From Craterostigma plantagineum (taxonomy: Eukaryota > Streptophyta > Magnoliopsida > Lamiales > Linderniaceae), in the NCBI GenBank assembly GCA_027422505.1, contig JAPQWV010000125.1, positions 1,426,001 through 1,490,000 of the forward strand: a DNA stretch of 64,000 nucleotides, given 5' to 3'. Within the stretch, counting starts at the first letter, position 1; each line of letters begins with the position of its first letter. A program made the translations under genes and the position numbers. This document shows, piece by piece, positions 12,281 to 23,475 of this stretch. The notes below the pieces were generated by a model. The model did no database searches and was not told the DNA's origin. It saw only the letters and a list, made by a program, of their open reading frames with translations.

Positions 12281-12511
12281 TGTTAGGAATTATTTATTAT
12301 GTTCAATTGATTATCTTATATTAGTCTTGTAATTTATATTAAGCTAGGACGAAATTGCAAATATACCTAACATGTGGGTATATTAGTTACAATGGGCTTT
12401 CCAACTCTACACTCCGTCTCGTGGTATTACTAATTAATCGCTTCCGTAATTCATCATCTAAGGTAATACCAATTCTATGAATCACATCAAGGTTGGTAAA
12501 TCGGACTAACA
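12281..12511 (+). repeat. 5' LTR of Copia-like element, internally deleted
   Basis: 231 bp, against 339 bp for the 3' LTR. By eye the two align throughout except for a block of about 110 bp missing after ATGGGCT. In the 3' LTR that block holds the TATA-like TATGTATATATACC and the presumed transcription start. A small TAA difference also occurs near the 3' edge. This copy has therefore probably lost its own promoter. Confidence 0.85.
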
Positions 12512-12513
12512 AG

Positions 12514-12523
12514 TGGTATCAGA
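12514..12523 (+). promoter_or_regulatory. Primer binding site (initiator tRNA-Met type), split by hAT insertion
   Basis: TGGTATCAGA is the start of the usual plant TGGTATCAGAGC primer binding site, two bases after the 5' LTR. The hAT element follows at once. The site resumes at 17029 as GTATCAGAGCC because the 8-bp target GTATCAGA was duplicated. Confidence 0.85.
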
Positions 12524-12968
12524 TAGACATGCCCAACCGCCGGTTAACCGTAACCGGCGGTTGGGAACCGGCGGTTGGCGGTTAGTCCTTAGGACTAACC
12601 GCCGTCTAACCGGCCGGGGGCGGTTGCCGGTTAGCCGCCCCCGGTTGACGGTTAGAGTAACCGGCAGTTGGTTAACCGCCGGTTAAGGTTAACCGGCGGT
12701 TCCAACCGCCGATTTTTTTATTTTTATTTTTTTTTTTATTTAATGTTTTAATAAAGTTAGGTTTAGTATATTATTTGATCGAATTATGTATCGAAATCCT
12801 GTAATCTACTATATAATTTGTAAGACAATTAAAAAAATCTACAACATTTTATAACGAACTTGTCTTGTACAACACAATATGTAGACAAAATTTTAAATAA
12901 CAAATTACAAATTTACAATACAATACAATACATCTACGCAAATTTGAAGTTGCTTTGTACGAGAAAGA

Positions 12969-13014
12969 CTTCAACAAGTCCAATCGCCTAGCTGGGCGAC
13001 TGGACTTGTTGAAG
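12969..13014. repeat. Short near-perfect hairpin inside the hAT
   Basis: A 20-base arm beginning CTTCAACAAGTCC and its reverse complement are separated by about 5 bases, with one mismatch. It lies downstream of the transposase stop codon and could fold in the transposase 3' RNA. No function is known. Confidence 0.7.
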
Positions 13015-13064
13015 CCCATCACGTGCTAAGCCACATTTGCAAATCTTCGCAAATCTTGAAGTAT

Positions 13065-13320
13065 CGGCAAAGCAAGTGCATGTGGGGAAGCAGCGAATGA
13101 TTTCAAGAACGCTGATGAATCAACTATCAAGTACGATCCGTCAACGTATCCTGAAATCACACGTTGCTAACTTGATTGCACTTGTGCCAATTTACAGCAG
13201 TGCAGGTGCAGTGCATGGGAGAAAGCACGAATGATCTCAGGAGCTTTAACGAATCAACTGTCAATTATGATCCGTTAAAGCATCCGGAGATCACACGTTG
13301 CTAACTTACTTGCACTGCAC
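13065..13320. repeat. Two diverged direct repeats of about 120 bp in the hAT
   Basis: Units near 13070-13190 and 13200-13320 share GCGAATGAT / CACGAATGAT, GAATCAACT, ATCCGT and ATCACACGTTGCTAACTT in the same order. The function is unknown; they lie between the transposase 3' end and the left terminus. Confidence 0.65.
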
Positions 13321-13435
13321 TCGCGGAAACCCCTCTTCTTCGTAATCTTCTTCCCTATAAAAAAAATGCATAAACATGCATGAGTTACATTATATAATTT
13401 TAAAAGAAGTACAATATGCAATTATAGAAATATTT

Positions 13436-13740
13436 ACTTATCTTTTTTCGGGCTTCGTCGTGAGTCGTGACTCGTCGCAATAGCCTTGTTCAAATTAATT
13501 AGTACCTGAAAATAACAATTCATTAGTGTGCCATATAAACGCATATAAATATTTGTACAAAAAAAAATAAGTTGTTGGATTGGATACTTATCTTTTTCGG
13601 GCTTCGTCATCGTAATAGGCTTGTTTAAATAAATTAGCACCTGAAAATAACAATTCATTAGTTAGCAATATAAACATAATAAATATTTGTACGGAAAAAA
13701 GAAAATATAATAGTTGGATACTTATCTTTTTTCGGGCTTG
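13436..13740. repeat. Tandem repeat of about 134-150 bp in the transposase 3' region
   Basis: ACTTATC followed by a T-run and TCGGGCTT begins at 13436, 13586 and 13720, giving two full units and a partial third. Each full unit carries CCTGAAAATAACAATTCATTAG and ATATTTGTAC-like blocks. On the coding strand each unit has a TTTTCAG that resembles a 3' splice site. Confidence 0.7.
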
Positions 13741-13776
13741 TTGGTTGATGTGGAGTCCACGCCTCGCCGAATGCCT

Positions 13777-16032
13777 CTAATAATCATCACCGTCGCCACC
13801 GCCGTTGCCGCTCGTCTCCGTGCCGGTGGTGTCCTCCAAAAGGTCGTCAGGCGAGTCGCTGGCACGCTCGTCTTGGGTGCGATACTCGGCTCGAGTCCAA
13901 TCGTCGAGAAGACATTGGTACTCGAGGTTGTCGACACTCAAGTTCGAACGCTTCTCGCTCAAGGTCAAACCGCCCATGCTAAAAGCATGCTCCACCGCGA
14001 CGGTCGATACCGGGACGGCAAGGATCTCCCGAGCGATCCTCGCCAACGTTGGATACATTGGCGACACCCTCGACCACCATCTAAGGACGTTGAACTCATC
14101 TTCGTCCTCGAACTCGAAAGTCGTCGACATGAAGTTATCGAGTTCTATGTAGGGGTTTTGGGAGGACCTTGGACGCTTGTTTGCGTTGAGAATGTCATAG
14201 TAGTCAGCTAATCGTGAAGAAGATCGACTACTAGTAGAGCTAGATTGACCGCGCCCCGATCCCGATCGGGACGAGTCGTGGCCGAAATCGGGCTTATACT
14301 CTTTAAAGAGATCCTTTAAAGAGCTATGCGCTCGATCGAGTACGCTCTGCCAATAAATGCTATCGACTACCCTACCCGACGATACCTTCGTATAGTAACA
14401 TTCTAGTAGTCTACCCGTACCCTCTAAACGCCATCTCGGATCCAATATCTTCGCTATAATGAAGACATCCGGTAACTCAAAAAAATATTTGAGCCACTTG
14501 GTCGACATGTTCCCAACGGCCTCGCCGACTACTGCATCAAACCTTAGCCTGTCGAGTATAATTGCGACTTTAACGCAATGATCTAACGCTAGTATGGAAG
14601 TCGGGTAATATGAACCCGACATCGCCTCGGTGGTGTCGTGAAATACTTGAAGTATCTCACATAAACTGTTGCACGGGTCCCACATCTCCGGAACTAAAAT
14701 GTACGACAACACTCTGTTTTCGGCGAAAAAGTCGCACAGATGCTGTCGATACTCCATAGAACTGTACAACAACTTGTAGGTGGAATTCCACCTGGTGGGT
14801 ACGTCTAAACTAAACTTCTTGGCTGCTACATCCTCTCTAGCGCAGAAACGCTTTCACTTCTTCCACAAAGACGGGTGTCGCATCAGGTAGGAGATTGCGT
14901 AGCGTATAGGCTGCACCCGGTCCTTTAAACTAGCTAGCGCGTCTTGCACACAGAGGTTAAGTATGTGGCAAAAACAACGCACGTGGAAAAACCGTCCTCC
15001 GACTGTCGGCTGACAATACTCGATCAACCGTTCAATGCTCGCGTTGTTTGCGCTCGCATTGTCGAACGATACTGAAAAGACTTTGTTGACTATCCTATAC
15101 TCTGATAAGATCGTCCTAAGCTTGATCGCAATGTTTTGGGCCGTGTGCGCTTCATCGAACTCCCTATATGCGATCAAGCGCTTTTGTATCGTCCACGAAT
15201 CATCGACCCAATGGCATGTCACGCCCATGTAAGATGAACGTTGCCAATGATCGCTCCATATATCGGAGCAAATCGACACGGAAGTTCCTAAACTACCTAA
15301 TATCGCTACTAAGTCGCGCTTAAGCGCAATTACTGTCTTCTTAGTATTCCGCGTCAAGGTGCTCCTCGAAATCTTCTTCGCCTGTGGGTTGTATGCGGTT
15401 TTGATCCAATGCTCGTAGATCGGGTCATCGGCAAATCGAAACGGTAGATGCTTCGCGGCTACGAACTTGGCGAGCTCCCGTCGCGCAACGTCCTCGTTGT
15501 AATGAAACAACGACGTTGCGCTTCCGCTCCCTACCGCTGGTCCCGACGCGGAGGAGTCCGTTCCGCCGAACATTTGCTGTTGGTCTTGTGTTATACCTAA
15601 CTTAGTCGGGTGTTTTGAACGGAGATGGGACGTCATTGACCCATATCCGCCCCCCTTTCTAAAATTATACTCCCTACCACAGTAGTTACAAATAGCTTTA
15701 AATTGATTAACTATACTAGTAGGTATTTTCTTAAAGTGTACCGCGAAGATGTCCGATTGCAGCCGCCGACCTGCGCCCCCGCTGGTTTGCGTAGGCGCTG
15801 GGTCATCCGCCTCGGCCTCCGTATGTTGCGTCTGCGCGGCATGCGAGCTTGCTCCCGGCGACGGTTCGGTCCGGTACCCGACGACGTCCTCGTTCAAGTC
15901 GCTGCCGAGCACGTCAGCGATATCCAAGAACTCGTTCGGGTCGTACTGTTGGTATTCATCTTGCGATGAACTACCAACGACTTGCTTCCCTTTGCTGGCC
16001 CTCGATGCACGTCGGCCACCACCACGATCCAT
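13777..16032 (-). pseudogene. hAT transposase, interrupted by one in-frame TGA
   Basis: The enzyme would cut and paste the surrounding element in the nucleus. The N-terminal part (16032-14857) has a disordered acidic head and a BED-type zinc finger: CNYCGREYNF, then H-L-R-S-K-H. The C-terminal part (14853-13777) has the hAT motif DVPTRWNSTY, a DPRWRLEG region and the dimerisation segment ending in VPVSTVAVEHAFS. The only break is the TGA at 14856-14854, after S-L-W-K-K; both halves are in one frame and otherwise open, about 750 codons in total. No intron is needed. The copy looks recently inactivated, or the stop is a sequence error. Confidence 0.9.
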
Positions 16033-16740
16033 CTAAAAATAATCTACACACGGACGGGTACGAAAAATATGGTTAGATAAGAAACTAAAACAGGCCAAGA
16101 AAATAATACCAACGGTCGGACTCGGTGCCGAGGCGAAACGTGGCGGTGGTGCGGGCTGTCGGCGCGTGGTGGCGCGTGGCGGCGGCGCGTGGCGGTGGTG
16201 CGGCGGCGCGCGTGGAGGTGCGGCGGTGGTGGGTCGGGGCGCGTGGCGGCGCGTGTAGGTGGTGCGGCGGTGCGGCGGCGGCGCGTGGAGGTGGTGCGGC
16301 GGCGCGCGTGGAGGTGCGGCGGTGGTGACGTGGTGCGGTGGGTGTGCGGCGGTGGTCGGCGGTGGTGCGGCGGCGGTCGGGGCAGGCGGGGCGGTCGGCG
16401 GAAGGTGGTGGCGGCGAGGTGGTCGGGGCAGGCGGAGCCGAGGTGGTCGGTGGCGGAGCCGAGGTGGTCGGCGGCGGCGGAGCCGTGGAAGAGAGGCGAC
16501 ACGAGAGAGAGAGAGAGGAGAGAGCGAGCGAGAGATTGAGAGAGAGGAGAGAGCGAGAGTGAGACTGTGAGAGAGTGAGAGAGAGCGTGAGATTGAGAGA
16601 GAGAGTGAGAGAGAGAGAGAGAGAGAGTGAGAGGGAGGGAGAGAGATGATAATCATATATAATATTTTTTTTTTTCTTACCGTTGTAACAGGCGGTTTGC
16701 CCGGTTAACCGCCGGTTATCCGGTTAAACCGCCGGTTACA

Positions 16741-16777
<37 letters not shown>

Positions 16778-17036
16778 TTAAATTTGAATTGGGGCGGTAA
16801 ATTTAAAATTTGAATTTTAAATTTTTTTTTTGAATTCACTAACCGCCGGTTGACCGCCTAACCGGCGGTTACAACCGGCGGTTTGCGGTTGGTCAAAACA
16901 ACCAACCGCCCGTAACCGGCCGTGTGCGGTTGCCGGTTACGGTTGCTGCCGGTTACGGTTACCGGCGGTTCCGTAACCGGCGGTTGGGCGGTTCAACCGC
17001 CGGTTACGGTTGATTTTGGGCATGTCTAGTATCAGA

Positions 17037-18249
17037 GCCGAAATCGTGGATCAAATTCATCAAAGTTTACTGATATCCTACTCGGTTTGATTTTCGATTT
17101 TTCGCTCTTTATTTCAAAAACGATCAATTCCTTCTCGTTAAAATTCTCAGATTTATCTCGGCTCCTGGAAAAACGCATAGGTGCATATCTCCCTTCTCAT
17201 AATTCCTGATCAAAATTTGTCAGTTTTTTTTGGGCCGAAGATTCGATCTCAGCGATGAACAAGAATTTTCGAAGAAAAGACACTTCTCGAGATCTCTCAA
17301 CAGTCATCTCGGAATTCAAATTTCTGCCTTTCTCGATATCTAGCTCGAAATCTACATTCAATTTTAAAATTCTCGAGAAATCACCCTTTCTCGACACCTT
17401 GCACTGATTTTACGAGATCTCGACATCCCTCGACTTCAATTTGAACTGTTTCGTAAAATCGCATGATCTCGAAATCATTTACTGATTTTAGAAGATCTCG
17501 ACATCCTTAATTTTAATTTTAGGCTTCTCGAAACTCATATCGAAATCCCTAGCTTGTTGGGAAGATATCGAAATTCATATCGACATCCTAGCTTCTCGAA
17601 ATCCATTGCAAATTTTAATTCTGCGTTCCCGATATACATCTTCCGAGATCTGTCCCTAAGCTTAAAAATCTCAAGATCTCGATATCATTTATTAAAATTA
17701 AGGATTTCGACAAACATCTCTGATTTTGAATCTCTCAAATTAATTGTTTAGACCTCATATTTGTCGACAAACATCTCTAATCTCGACAAATTAAATCAGT
17801 TTCTAAACTTGCTCGACATCTAAGCTCTCGAAAATTTATGCTTTCTCATCTTTTGAATTTCATTAGCCAATTGCACTTACCCACCATTCGAAAATTACAA
17901 CGTTAGAAGATACTCATTCATAAGCAATCCATCACGTTACATTCCACTTATCAACATTAATCATTACACTTATCATTAATTAATCATTTTTTCTCTATAT
18001 TAAAAAAGAAAATCCACATTTGCGAACTCATAATTCCACTCATCATTTATCTTTTATTTGTCATATCGTTATATAATCATTACATATATACATATATATA
18101 TAAAAAAAATATTAGTATTAATAATTAATTAAATAAATAAATTAAATTCTGTGATTATTTTGTCTTTCATCTATTTTCCTAACTTTGTTTGAATCGTCTA
18201 AGATAAGTTGATCAACACGATTAAGATCCGCATCCAACCTACTACAAGC
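17037..18249 (+). other. Untranslated leader of the Copia-like element
   Basis: Between the restored primer binding site and the gag-like frame there is about 1.2 kb without coding content. From about 17060 to 17830 it holds many TCTCGA, CTCGAAATC and TCGACATC words at irregular spacing, unlike the surrounding sequence. This could be a packaging or structural region, or decayed repeats. Confidence 0.5.
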
Positions 18250-18504
18250 ATGGACCTGTACTCGCATAGAAACGACGCAAGACCTTCCATCCTCAAGAGG
18301 GACGAATATACAGCTTGGACGCTCCGATTCATGAATTTTATCGACAGCAAGGATAATGGAGACCTAATGTACGAATCCATCACAGAAGGTCCAGCTCAAT
18401 TCTGGATCAACATTCCTGGAAATCCTCTCAGATGTTTTCACCCCCAAGACGGACTTGAACTGAAAACTCAACCCTCAAGAGTTCAAGAATTCCAAAAGGA
18501 GTGA
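18250..18504 (+). pseudogene. gag-like fragment of the Copia-like element
   Basis: An 85-aa frame from ATG at 18250: MDLYSHRNDARPSILKRDEY, T-A-W-T-L-R-F-M-N-F, then E-S-I-T-E-G-P. This has the layout of the plant Copia gag N-terminus (R-x-E-Y/N-F-x-x-W..., ending in a D/E-G-P turn). The frame stops at 18504 without a zinc knuckle, and later frames (18520-19680) are broken. It is a relic or a minimal gag. Confidence 0.55.
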
Positions 18505-19600
18505 GAATCATACACTATCACGAAGATGATATCAACCGACCTGCTCCGACTTGCTGATCAAGTAACACTCACCAAAGTTGACGGACGCATGGATTCTAAG
18601 TTTCCACGGTTCAGTCAGACCAAAATGAACCTAACCCCGGAACATAGCCGAATATTAGTGACGATTTCAAGTTCATAAAAGCCACATTGAAATTTCTTGA
18701 CAAGACCGAAGAGCGGAAGATACAAAATTCCTTTAGCTCACAAATTACTCGGACCAACCCCATAGGTACAGGTGCTAATTGTATTAGCCCCCGGGTAGAA
18801 GTCGCCGCATTAGGTCCAAAGGCGTATGCACAACCGAGCCTTACCCACTCATCGATCTCCCAACAGACCGATGTTTCATTAAATCACGGGAGCCACGTAA
18901 TCTATCACTGCTTCACTTGGAAGAAGGAGATATTGAACTAAGTGGTAGTCAGCCCCACACCACTGAACTTTCTTGAACACATCGAGTCTAGGTGTCCTCA
19001 CTACCAAGAAGTTTTATATTTTTGTAGAACACATACACTTTTTCTCATCTGGACTTTGTGACCAGATCAGAACTTTCGTAGACATGTCATTCTAAGACAT
19101 GCTTCGATGATCGGAAGGAAGTCCTGCCGTTGCAACATCAAAGCAACAACGGTTTCAGGCAATCGCCTATGAGCTACAGTCCTAGATCGATGTTAACGGG
19201 ACGCCTATGTGGCCCCGGTTTATAAAGCCCTGTTCTCGCAGGCCACGTCTTAGAGTTTAACTCTAAAGACATGTCGACGGACTGTCTTTGTGGCTCCGTC
19301 AGGTTATTACCCAACCTGAGCACCCACCATTTCCGCCGCGCGTACTACTCTGAAAACGGGCTCTCATGTAATTGCTGAAAAAATCTGAAGGAGTCCAAGC
19401 ACATTTTGGAAAAGGAACTCCATCATCTTGTCCCGACGACGCGATCGCATGACGATCTCCCTAGCTCGATCTTCATGAGGGGGAGGAGCACTAAAGCAAA
19501 ATGGGAGCAAAACCACGACGAAAGTGCAATATTGATCAGAAAATGCCAAATCTCAAGCGAAGTCAAAGAATCAAGCGAAGACCACAGTCCAATGATTGAA

Positions 19601-19682
19601 GTTGTCGCCTCATGTACGACTCTCCGATTTTAAAGAAAACCCCAATCACAATGCAAGGTTGAACAAACGTAAGGGGAGTTGA
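19601..19682 (+). repeat. Direct repeat with purine tract, copy 1 (two more at 22333-22414 and 22455-22534)
   Basis: Each copy of about 80 bp has TGTACG/AGCTCT, TTTAAAGA, CTCAAT or CCAATC, then AAGGTTGAACAAA, and ends in a polypurine block (AAGGGGAG or AGGGGGAG). Copies 2 and 3 lie directly before the true 3' polypurine tract. Copy 1 is now separated from copy 2 by the solo LTR insertion. Confidence 0.7.
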
Positions 19683-19724
19683 GCTACAACCGAACGGAGA
19701 GATCGGACACAAATGACAAGATAC

Positions 19725-22293
19725 TGTGACGACCCTCATTTTCTAATTAAGATTAGTGGCGGATTTTCGCAACGTAAGCCGCGGAAGGCCCGTCAATTAA
19801 AAACTTTTTCCTAAAAGATAATATAATACAATAAAATATTATTTTACATAGTAGTATCTGTACAACGGGCGTAGCCCCAAAAATGTCAAGAGAACAAAAA
19901 TCCTATTATCGCTCCACAGGTCTTCATCCATGTACCGCCCCGCCCTCAAAAGTCCGTGGAGCACCGCCACCAGCCGCCTCAGTCTTGACGCGCATCGACG
20001 TCAGACTCAGTACCTACAACACGTAAACACTGAGCGATTTGCCCAGTAGGTGAATAAAAATGCATGTATGCACGTGAAAGCTCATTCCCGATCCCGATAT
20101 CTCACATGCAATGTTCACTCTTTCTTTTCCCACAATCCTATCAAACACACAACACAGGGCCCTAGGTCAGACTCGACACCTCGCGCGCCCATAATAATAA
20201 TATACGGAAGCTTACACTAGCAGCGTTTTGACGATCACGCAACTGCCCTGCTAGGCCGCTCTTCCGTAAGCGGTAGCCTACGCCGACAGCGTTTTGACGA
20301 TCACGCAACTGCCCTGTCAGGTCGCTCCCTCCGCTGAAAATATAATCACGACGGTTTTGCACCTCGGGACGCTCACGCCCGAGTAGACAGATCGATCACG
20401 CCTGTCTGCCGTCAGGTGTCATACGAGTACCAACCTCGACTCCTCAACGAGTCAACAACAAAAATCACAAACATCTCATTCTACCCCGCTCGACAAAATC
20501 TCAAATCAACCGTCTCAATACGGTGTAAATATCTCACCCCTGTGATATGATATGCATATGCCATGTATATAAACGTGATAACATATAAAAGCATGATCCA
20601 CATGAACCGTACATAAAATATGTATAGCACGTAAATCACGTAAATCATTCAATCACATAGAAGCACGTAAAGCACAAACATGTGTTTACGTATTGTAGAT
20701 GAATAATTCACCTACCTGTCCTCCTGATAAAATTAGTCGACAATCCCGGTGAATTCCCTACAGTTCGAATATCTGAGCACGCAATATTATTATAATATCG
20801 AAAACTTTCATATACTTTCCCGAAAGCATTCTTTAAGCATTCAAAGTTACTCTATATATCCGACATACAATCATCAAATTTCTCATGTAATTTATTGAAA
20901 TCATTTCAACATCAAACGACACACCGAAACTCTTCACACACATACAAATAGACATGTGAACAGATTCAAACCTTTATACTTCAACACCTAAATAAAAATA
21001 TATAAATTACGGAAGTCTCACAATGTAGCTAATTCAAAGTCTGACATCCAACCTTAATATTACAACCACAAAGACTTCATGGAAATCACGAAAACTCCAC
21101 CTTGCTAACCCCGAGGACTTCACCAAACTCAATAATGACCACGAAGACTCCCTAACTCAACAATACGATAATCACGAGAACTTCCTAGGTTCAACAACTA
21201 AATTAATACTTACTTTAACTAAACACTGAGTAGAAGCAATATGGTATCACCTCTTAAGCATTACATAATTATTCTAATGCCGAAACAAAAGTCCTCGAAC
21301 CCTAATATATATTGCAGCCCTTACTTACTAAAGACTTTCAAGAGTTAACCACTTTGAGCACCCAAAATTATTCCATGTATCTAAATATGAAATTACCAAA
21401 ATCATTTCGACAACTATCACTGTCTCATTGTCACAGATCGAAAACTTTATAGTGACATATCACAGTATATTTAACATGGTTATTTCAAGACCCTCGATGT
21501 TTTACTACCCGATAACAATGAAAACTTCACATAACTTATTCTAATCACAAGTTGATGTCACATAAACTATCTCATAAATCAACTATATCAATTAAATCAT
21601 TCAAAAACACATAAGGTATAAGCATATTTTTTTGTGTTGTAAAGTATTACCTCACGTTGAATTATTTGGGCTGAAAATTCCTTTGTTCCTAGTTGCTCTT
21701 CTTATTTTCGTGGTATCCCTTTCCTTTTTCTTCGTTATCAAGATCGATATATGTGTTGTATTATATATGTTGTATACGTAGGTATATTCAAGTCCAAAAG
21801 TGCTTTGTAAATGATGATACATATTTCCCTAAAGCTAAGGAAACTTCATATTAGTCATACCTAACTAAACATAAATAGTCACCACGTGTCCTTAGGGTTC
21901 CTTTGATAGATTAGTGTAATAATTGCATATGCATATGTAGGTACAAAATATATAAGTATAATATGAGGCATCGAAAACTTAAAGAGGGTGCGAAAACTTG
22001 TGATTTTAATGAATTCTAAGGTTACGAAAATATCATATATTTTATCTTGAACATATAAAAATCACATAAGTCATAAATTTTCAAATATATATCACGAATC
22101 CCTTACAATACTGAAACTCATCAATTCTAAACATATTAAACCCACAAATATTGATATTTTCGGGTTCATTTTAACACAGTGTTCAATTTAATTTGAGCTT
22201 TTAAAAGTTGTATTTCTTTACCAAAAATCCTGAGTGGTGTAATTATTCCCTTAACTACACCGTAATTCCGTATTAAATTTTACTGGTATTACA
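19725..22293 (+). mobile_element. Solo LTR (2569 bp), probably Ty3/Gypsy
   Basis: It begins TGTGACGACCCTCATTTT and ends GGTATTACA, the ends seen in many plant Gypsy LTRs. The 5-bp direct repeat GATAC flanks it (19720-19724 and 22294-22298). No internal domain, primer site or second LTR is present, so it is a recombination product. Inside, a two-copy repeat of about 62-65 bp (20222-20345) contains CAGCGTTTTGACGATCACG. Orientation is taken from the TG...CA ends and the family habit. Confidence 0.85.
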
Positions 22294-22800
22294 GATACAG
22301 CCAACAACTTCAGCATGGACTTCAAGAATCAAAGCTGCCGACTCGTGTACAGCTCTTCGAGTTTAAAGAAAACTCTCAATTCCAACACAAGGTTGAACAA
22401 ATGTAGGGGGAGTTGCGACAAGTGAAGGAAGAGCTGCAAACACCTAAAGAGAAGATTCGACTCGTGTACGTCTCTCAAAATTTAAAGAGAATTCCTCAAT
22501 CCCAACAAAAGGTTGAACAAATTAGGGGGAGTGATGACTATCCAAGGGAGAGATCAAACACAAAAGGAGACGATCCAACAAGCAGCTTTGAACACTTAAG
22601 AGAAGAGAAGTTCAAGAAACGGTGAGCTTGAAGATCTTTTAGAGAAGAGATCACAAGACAAGACAAAGGGAGATGTTATTGAAGAAGAACCCGCATGGTT
22701 TCGCGTACACAACTATGATACGTGTTCTTTCAGGCCTCATCATGATTACAAGACGAAGATAACCAGCACCAAATTGCAAATTGAACACAAAGGGGGAGAT

Positions 22801-23139
22801 TGTTAGGAATTATTTATTGTGTCCAATTGATTATCTTATATTAGTCTTGTAATTTATATTAAGCTACGACGAAATTGCAAATATACCTAACATGTGGGTA
22901 TATTAGTTACATTGGGCTTAATAGCCCATTAGAGCTTATGTATATATACCCTAAACACATTAGTGTTTAGGGTAACTGATTCATTATTGGAGTTGACGTC
23001 TTTTGCTGAAGAACACGTGCGTATCATCGTTCCAACTCTACACTCCGTCTCGTGGTATTACTAATTAATCGCTTCTGTAATTCATCATCTAAGGTAATAC
23101 CAATTCTATGAATCAGATCAAGGTTGGATCGGCCTAACA
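22801..23139 (+). repeat. 3' LTR of Copia-like element
   Basis: 339 bp, TGTTAGGAAT...CCTAACA, preceded by the polypurine tract AAAGGGGGAGAT and followed by target repeat ATAAT. It keeps the central block lost from the 5' LTR, including TATGTATATATACC and a short inverted repeat around CTAAACACATTAGTGTTTAG. Confidence 0.88.
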
Positions 23140-23309
23140 ATAATAATCTTATATTACTAAGAAATATAGGCATACTCATATGCTGCCACATATCCCATAA
23201 TAATTAATTATATAATAGATAAAAATATAATAAAAACATGAAAAACTATCCGCTACCACACTATTCACTATAAATAGTTATTTGTTAATATAAATAATTA
23301 TAGATAGTT

Positions 23310-23335
23310 AATCCGTGAGCACGGTAATAAACTAG
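23310..23335 (+). mobile_element. Helitron-type 3' terminus
   Basis: CCGTGAGCACGG can form a 5-bp hairpin stem and is followed after an AT spacer by CTAG then T, the usual Helitron end. The 5' end was not located, so only the terminus is annotated. Confidence 0.5.
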
Positions 23336-23475
23336 TATTATTATATAGAGATATCGTGGAGAAACCTATTGAATATTGACATGTGATCGATTATAGTTAT
23401 GTGTTATATATTGTTGGTAAGGAAAGAAAAATATTCAAAGATTGTGTAGCACACAATTTCCTTAAAATAGATTCG

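Larger units (their letters stand above)
12524..17028 (-). mobile_element. hAT-superfamily DNA transposon (4505 bp) with disabled transposase
   Basis: Inverted ends TAGACATGCCCAA / TTGGGCATGTCTA bracket the element. A perfect 8-bp target duplication GTATCAGA flanks it (12516-12523 and 17029-17036), the hAT signature. Both subterminal zones are packed with AACCGCCGGTT-type palindromes (12536-12715 and 16685-17010), probable transposase-binding sites. It encodes a BED-finger/hAT dimerisation transposase on the minus strand, cut by one stop codon. A GC-rich repetitive tract (16120-16500), a GA-rich tract (16500-16650) and a TA dinucleotide run (about 16744-16774) lie upstream of the transposase ATG. 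Confidence 0.93.
12281..23139 (+). mobile_element. Non-autonomous Copia-like LTR retrotransposon, host of two nested insertions
   Basis: Two LTRs start TGTTAGGAATTATTTATT and end TAACA. They are flanked by the 5-bp direct repeat ATAAT (12276-12280 and 23140-23144). A tRNA-iMet-type primer binding site follows the 5' LTR and a purine tract (AAAGGGGGAGAT) precedes the 3' LTR, which sets plus orientation. The only protein trace is a short gag-like frame at 18250-18504; no protease, integrase or reverse transcriptase was found, so it would need help in trans. Without its passengers the element would be roughly 3.8 kb. It contains a hAT transposon (12524-17028) and a solo LTR from another family (19725-22293), each with its own target-site duplication, so both arrived later. 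The leader after the hAT (about 17040-17830) is rich in TCTCGA-like words. Confidence 0.88.

Noticed and set aside
13436..13740. CRISPR-like spaced repeats
   Set aside because: Nuclear plant DNA; the units are long tandem duplications, not short repeats with unique spacers.
16033..16656. Overlapping Arg/Gly/Trp- or Pro/His-rich frames upstream of the hAT transposase
   Set aside because: GC-rich and GA-rich low-complexity sequence; codon content has no protein character on either strand.
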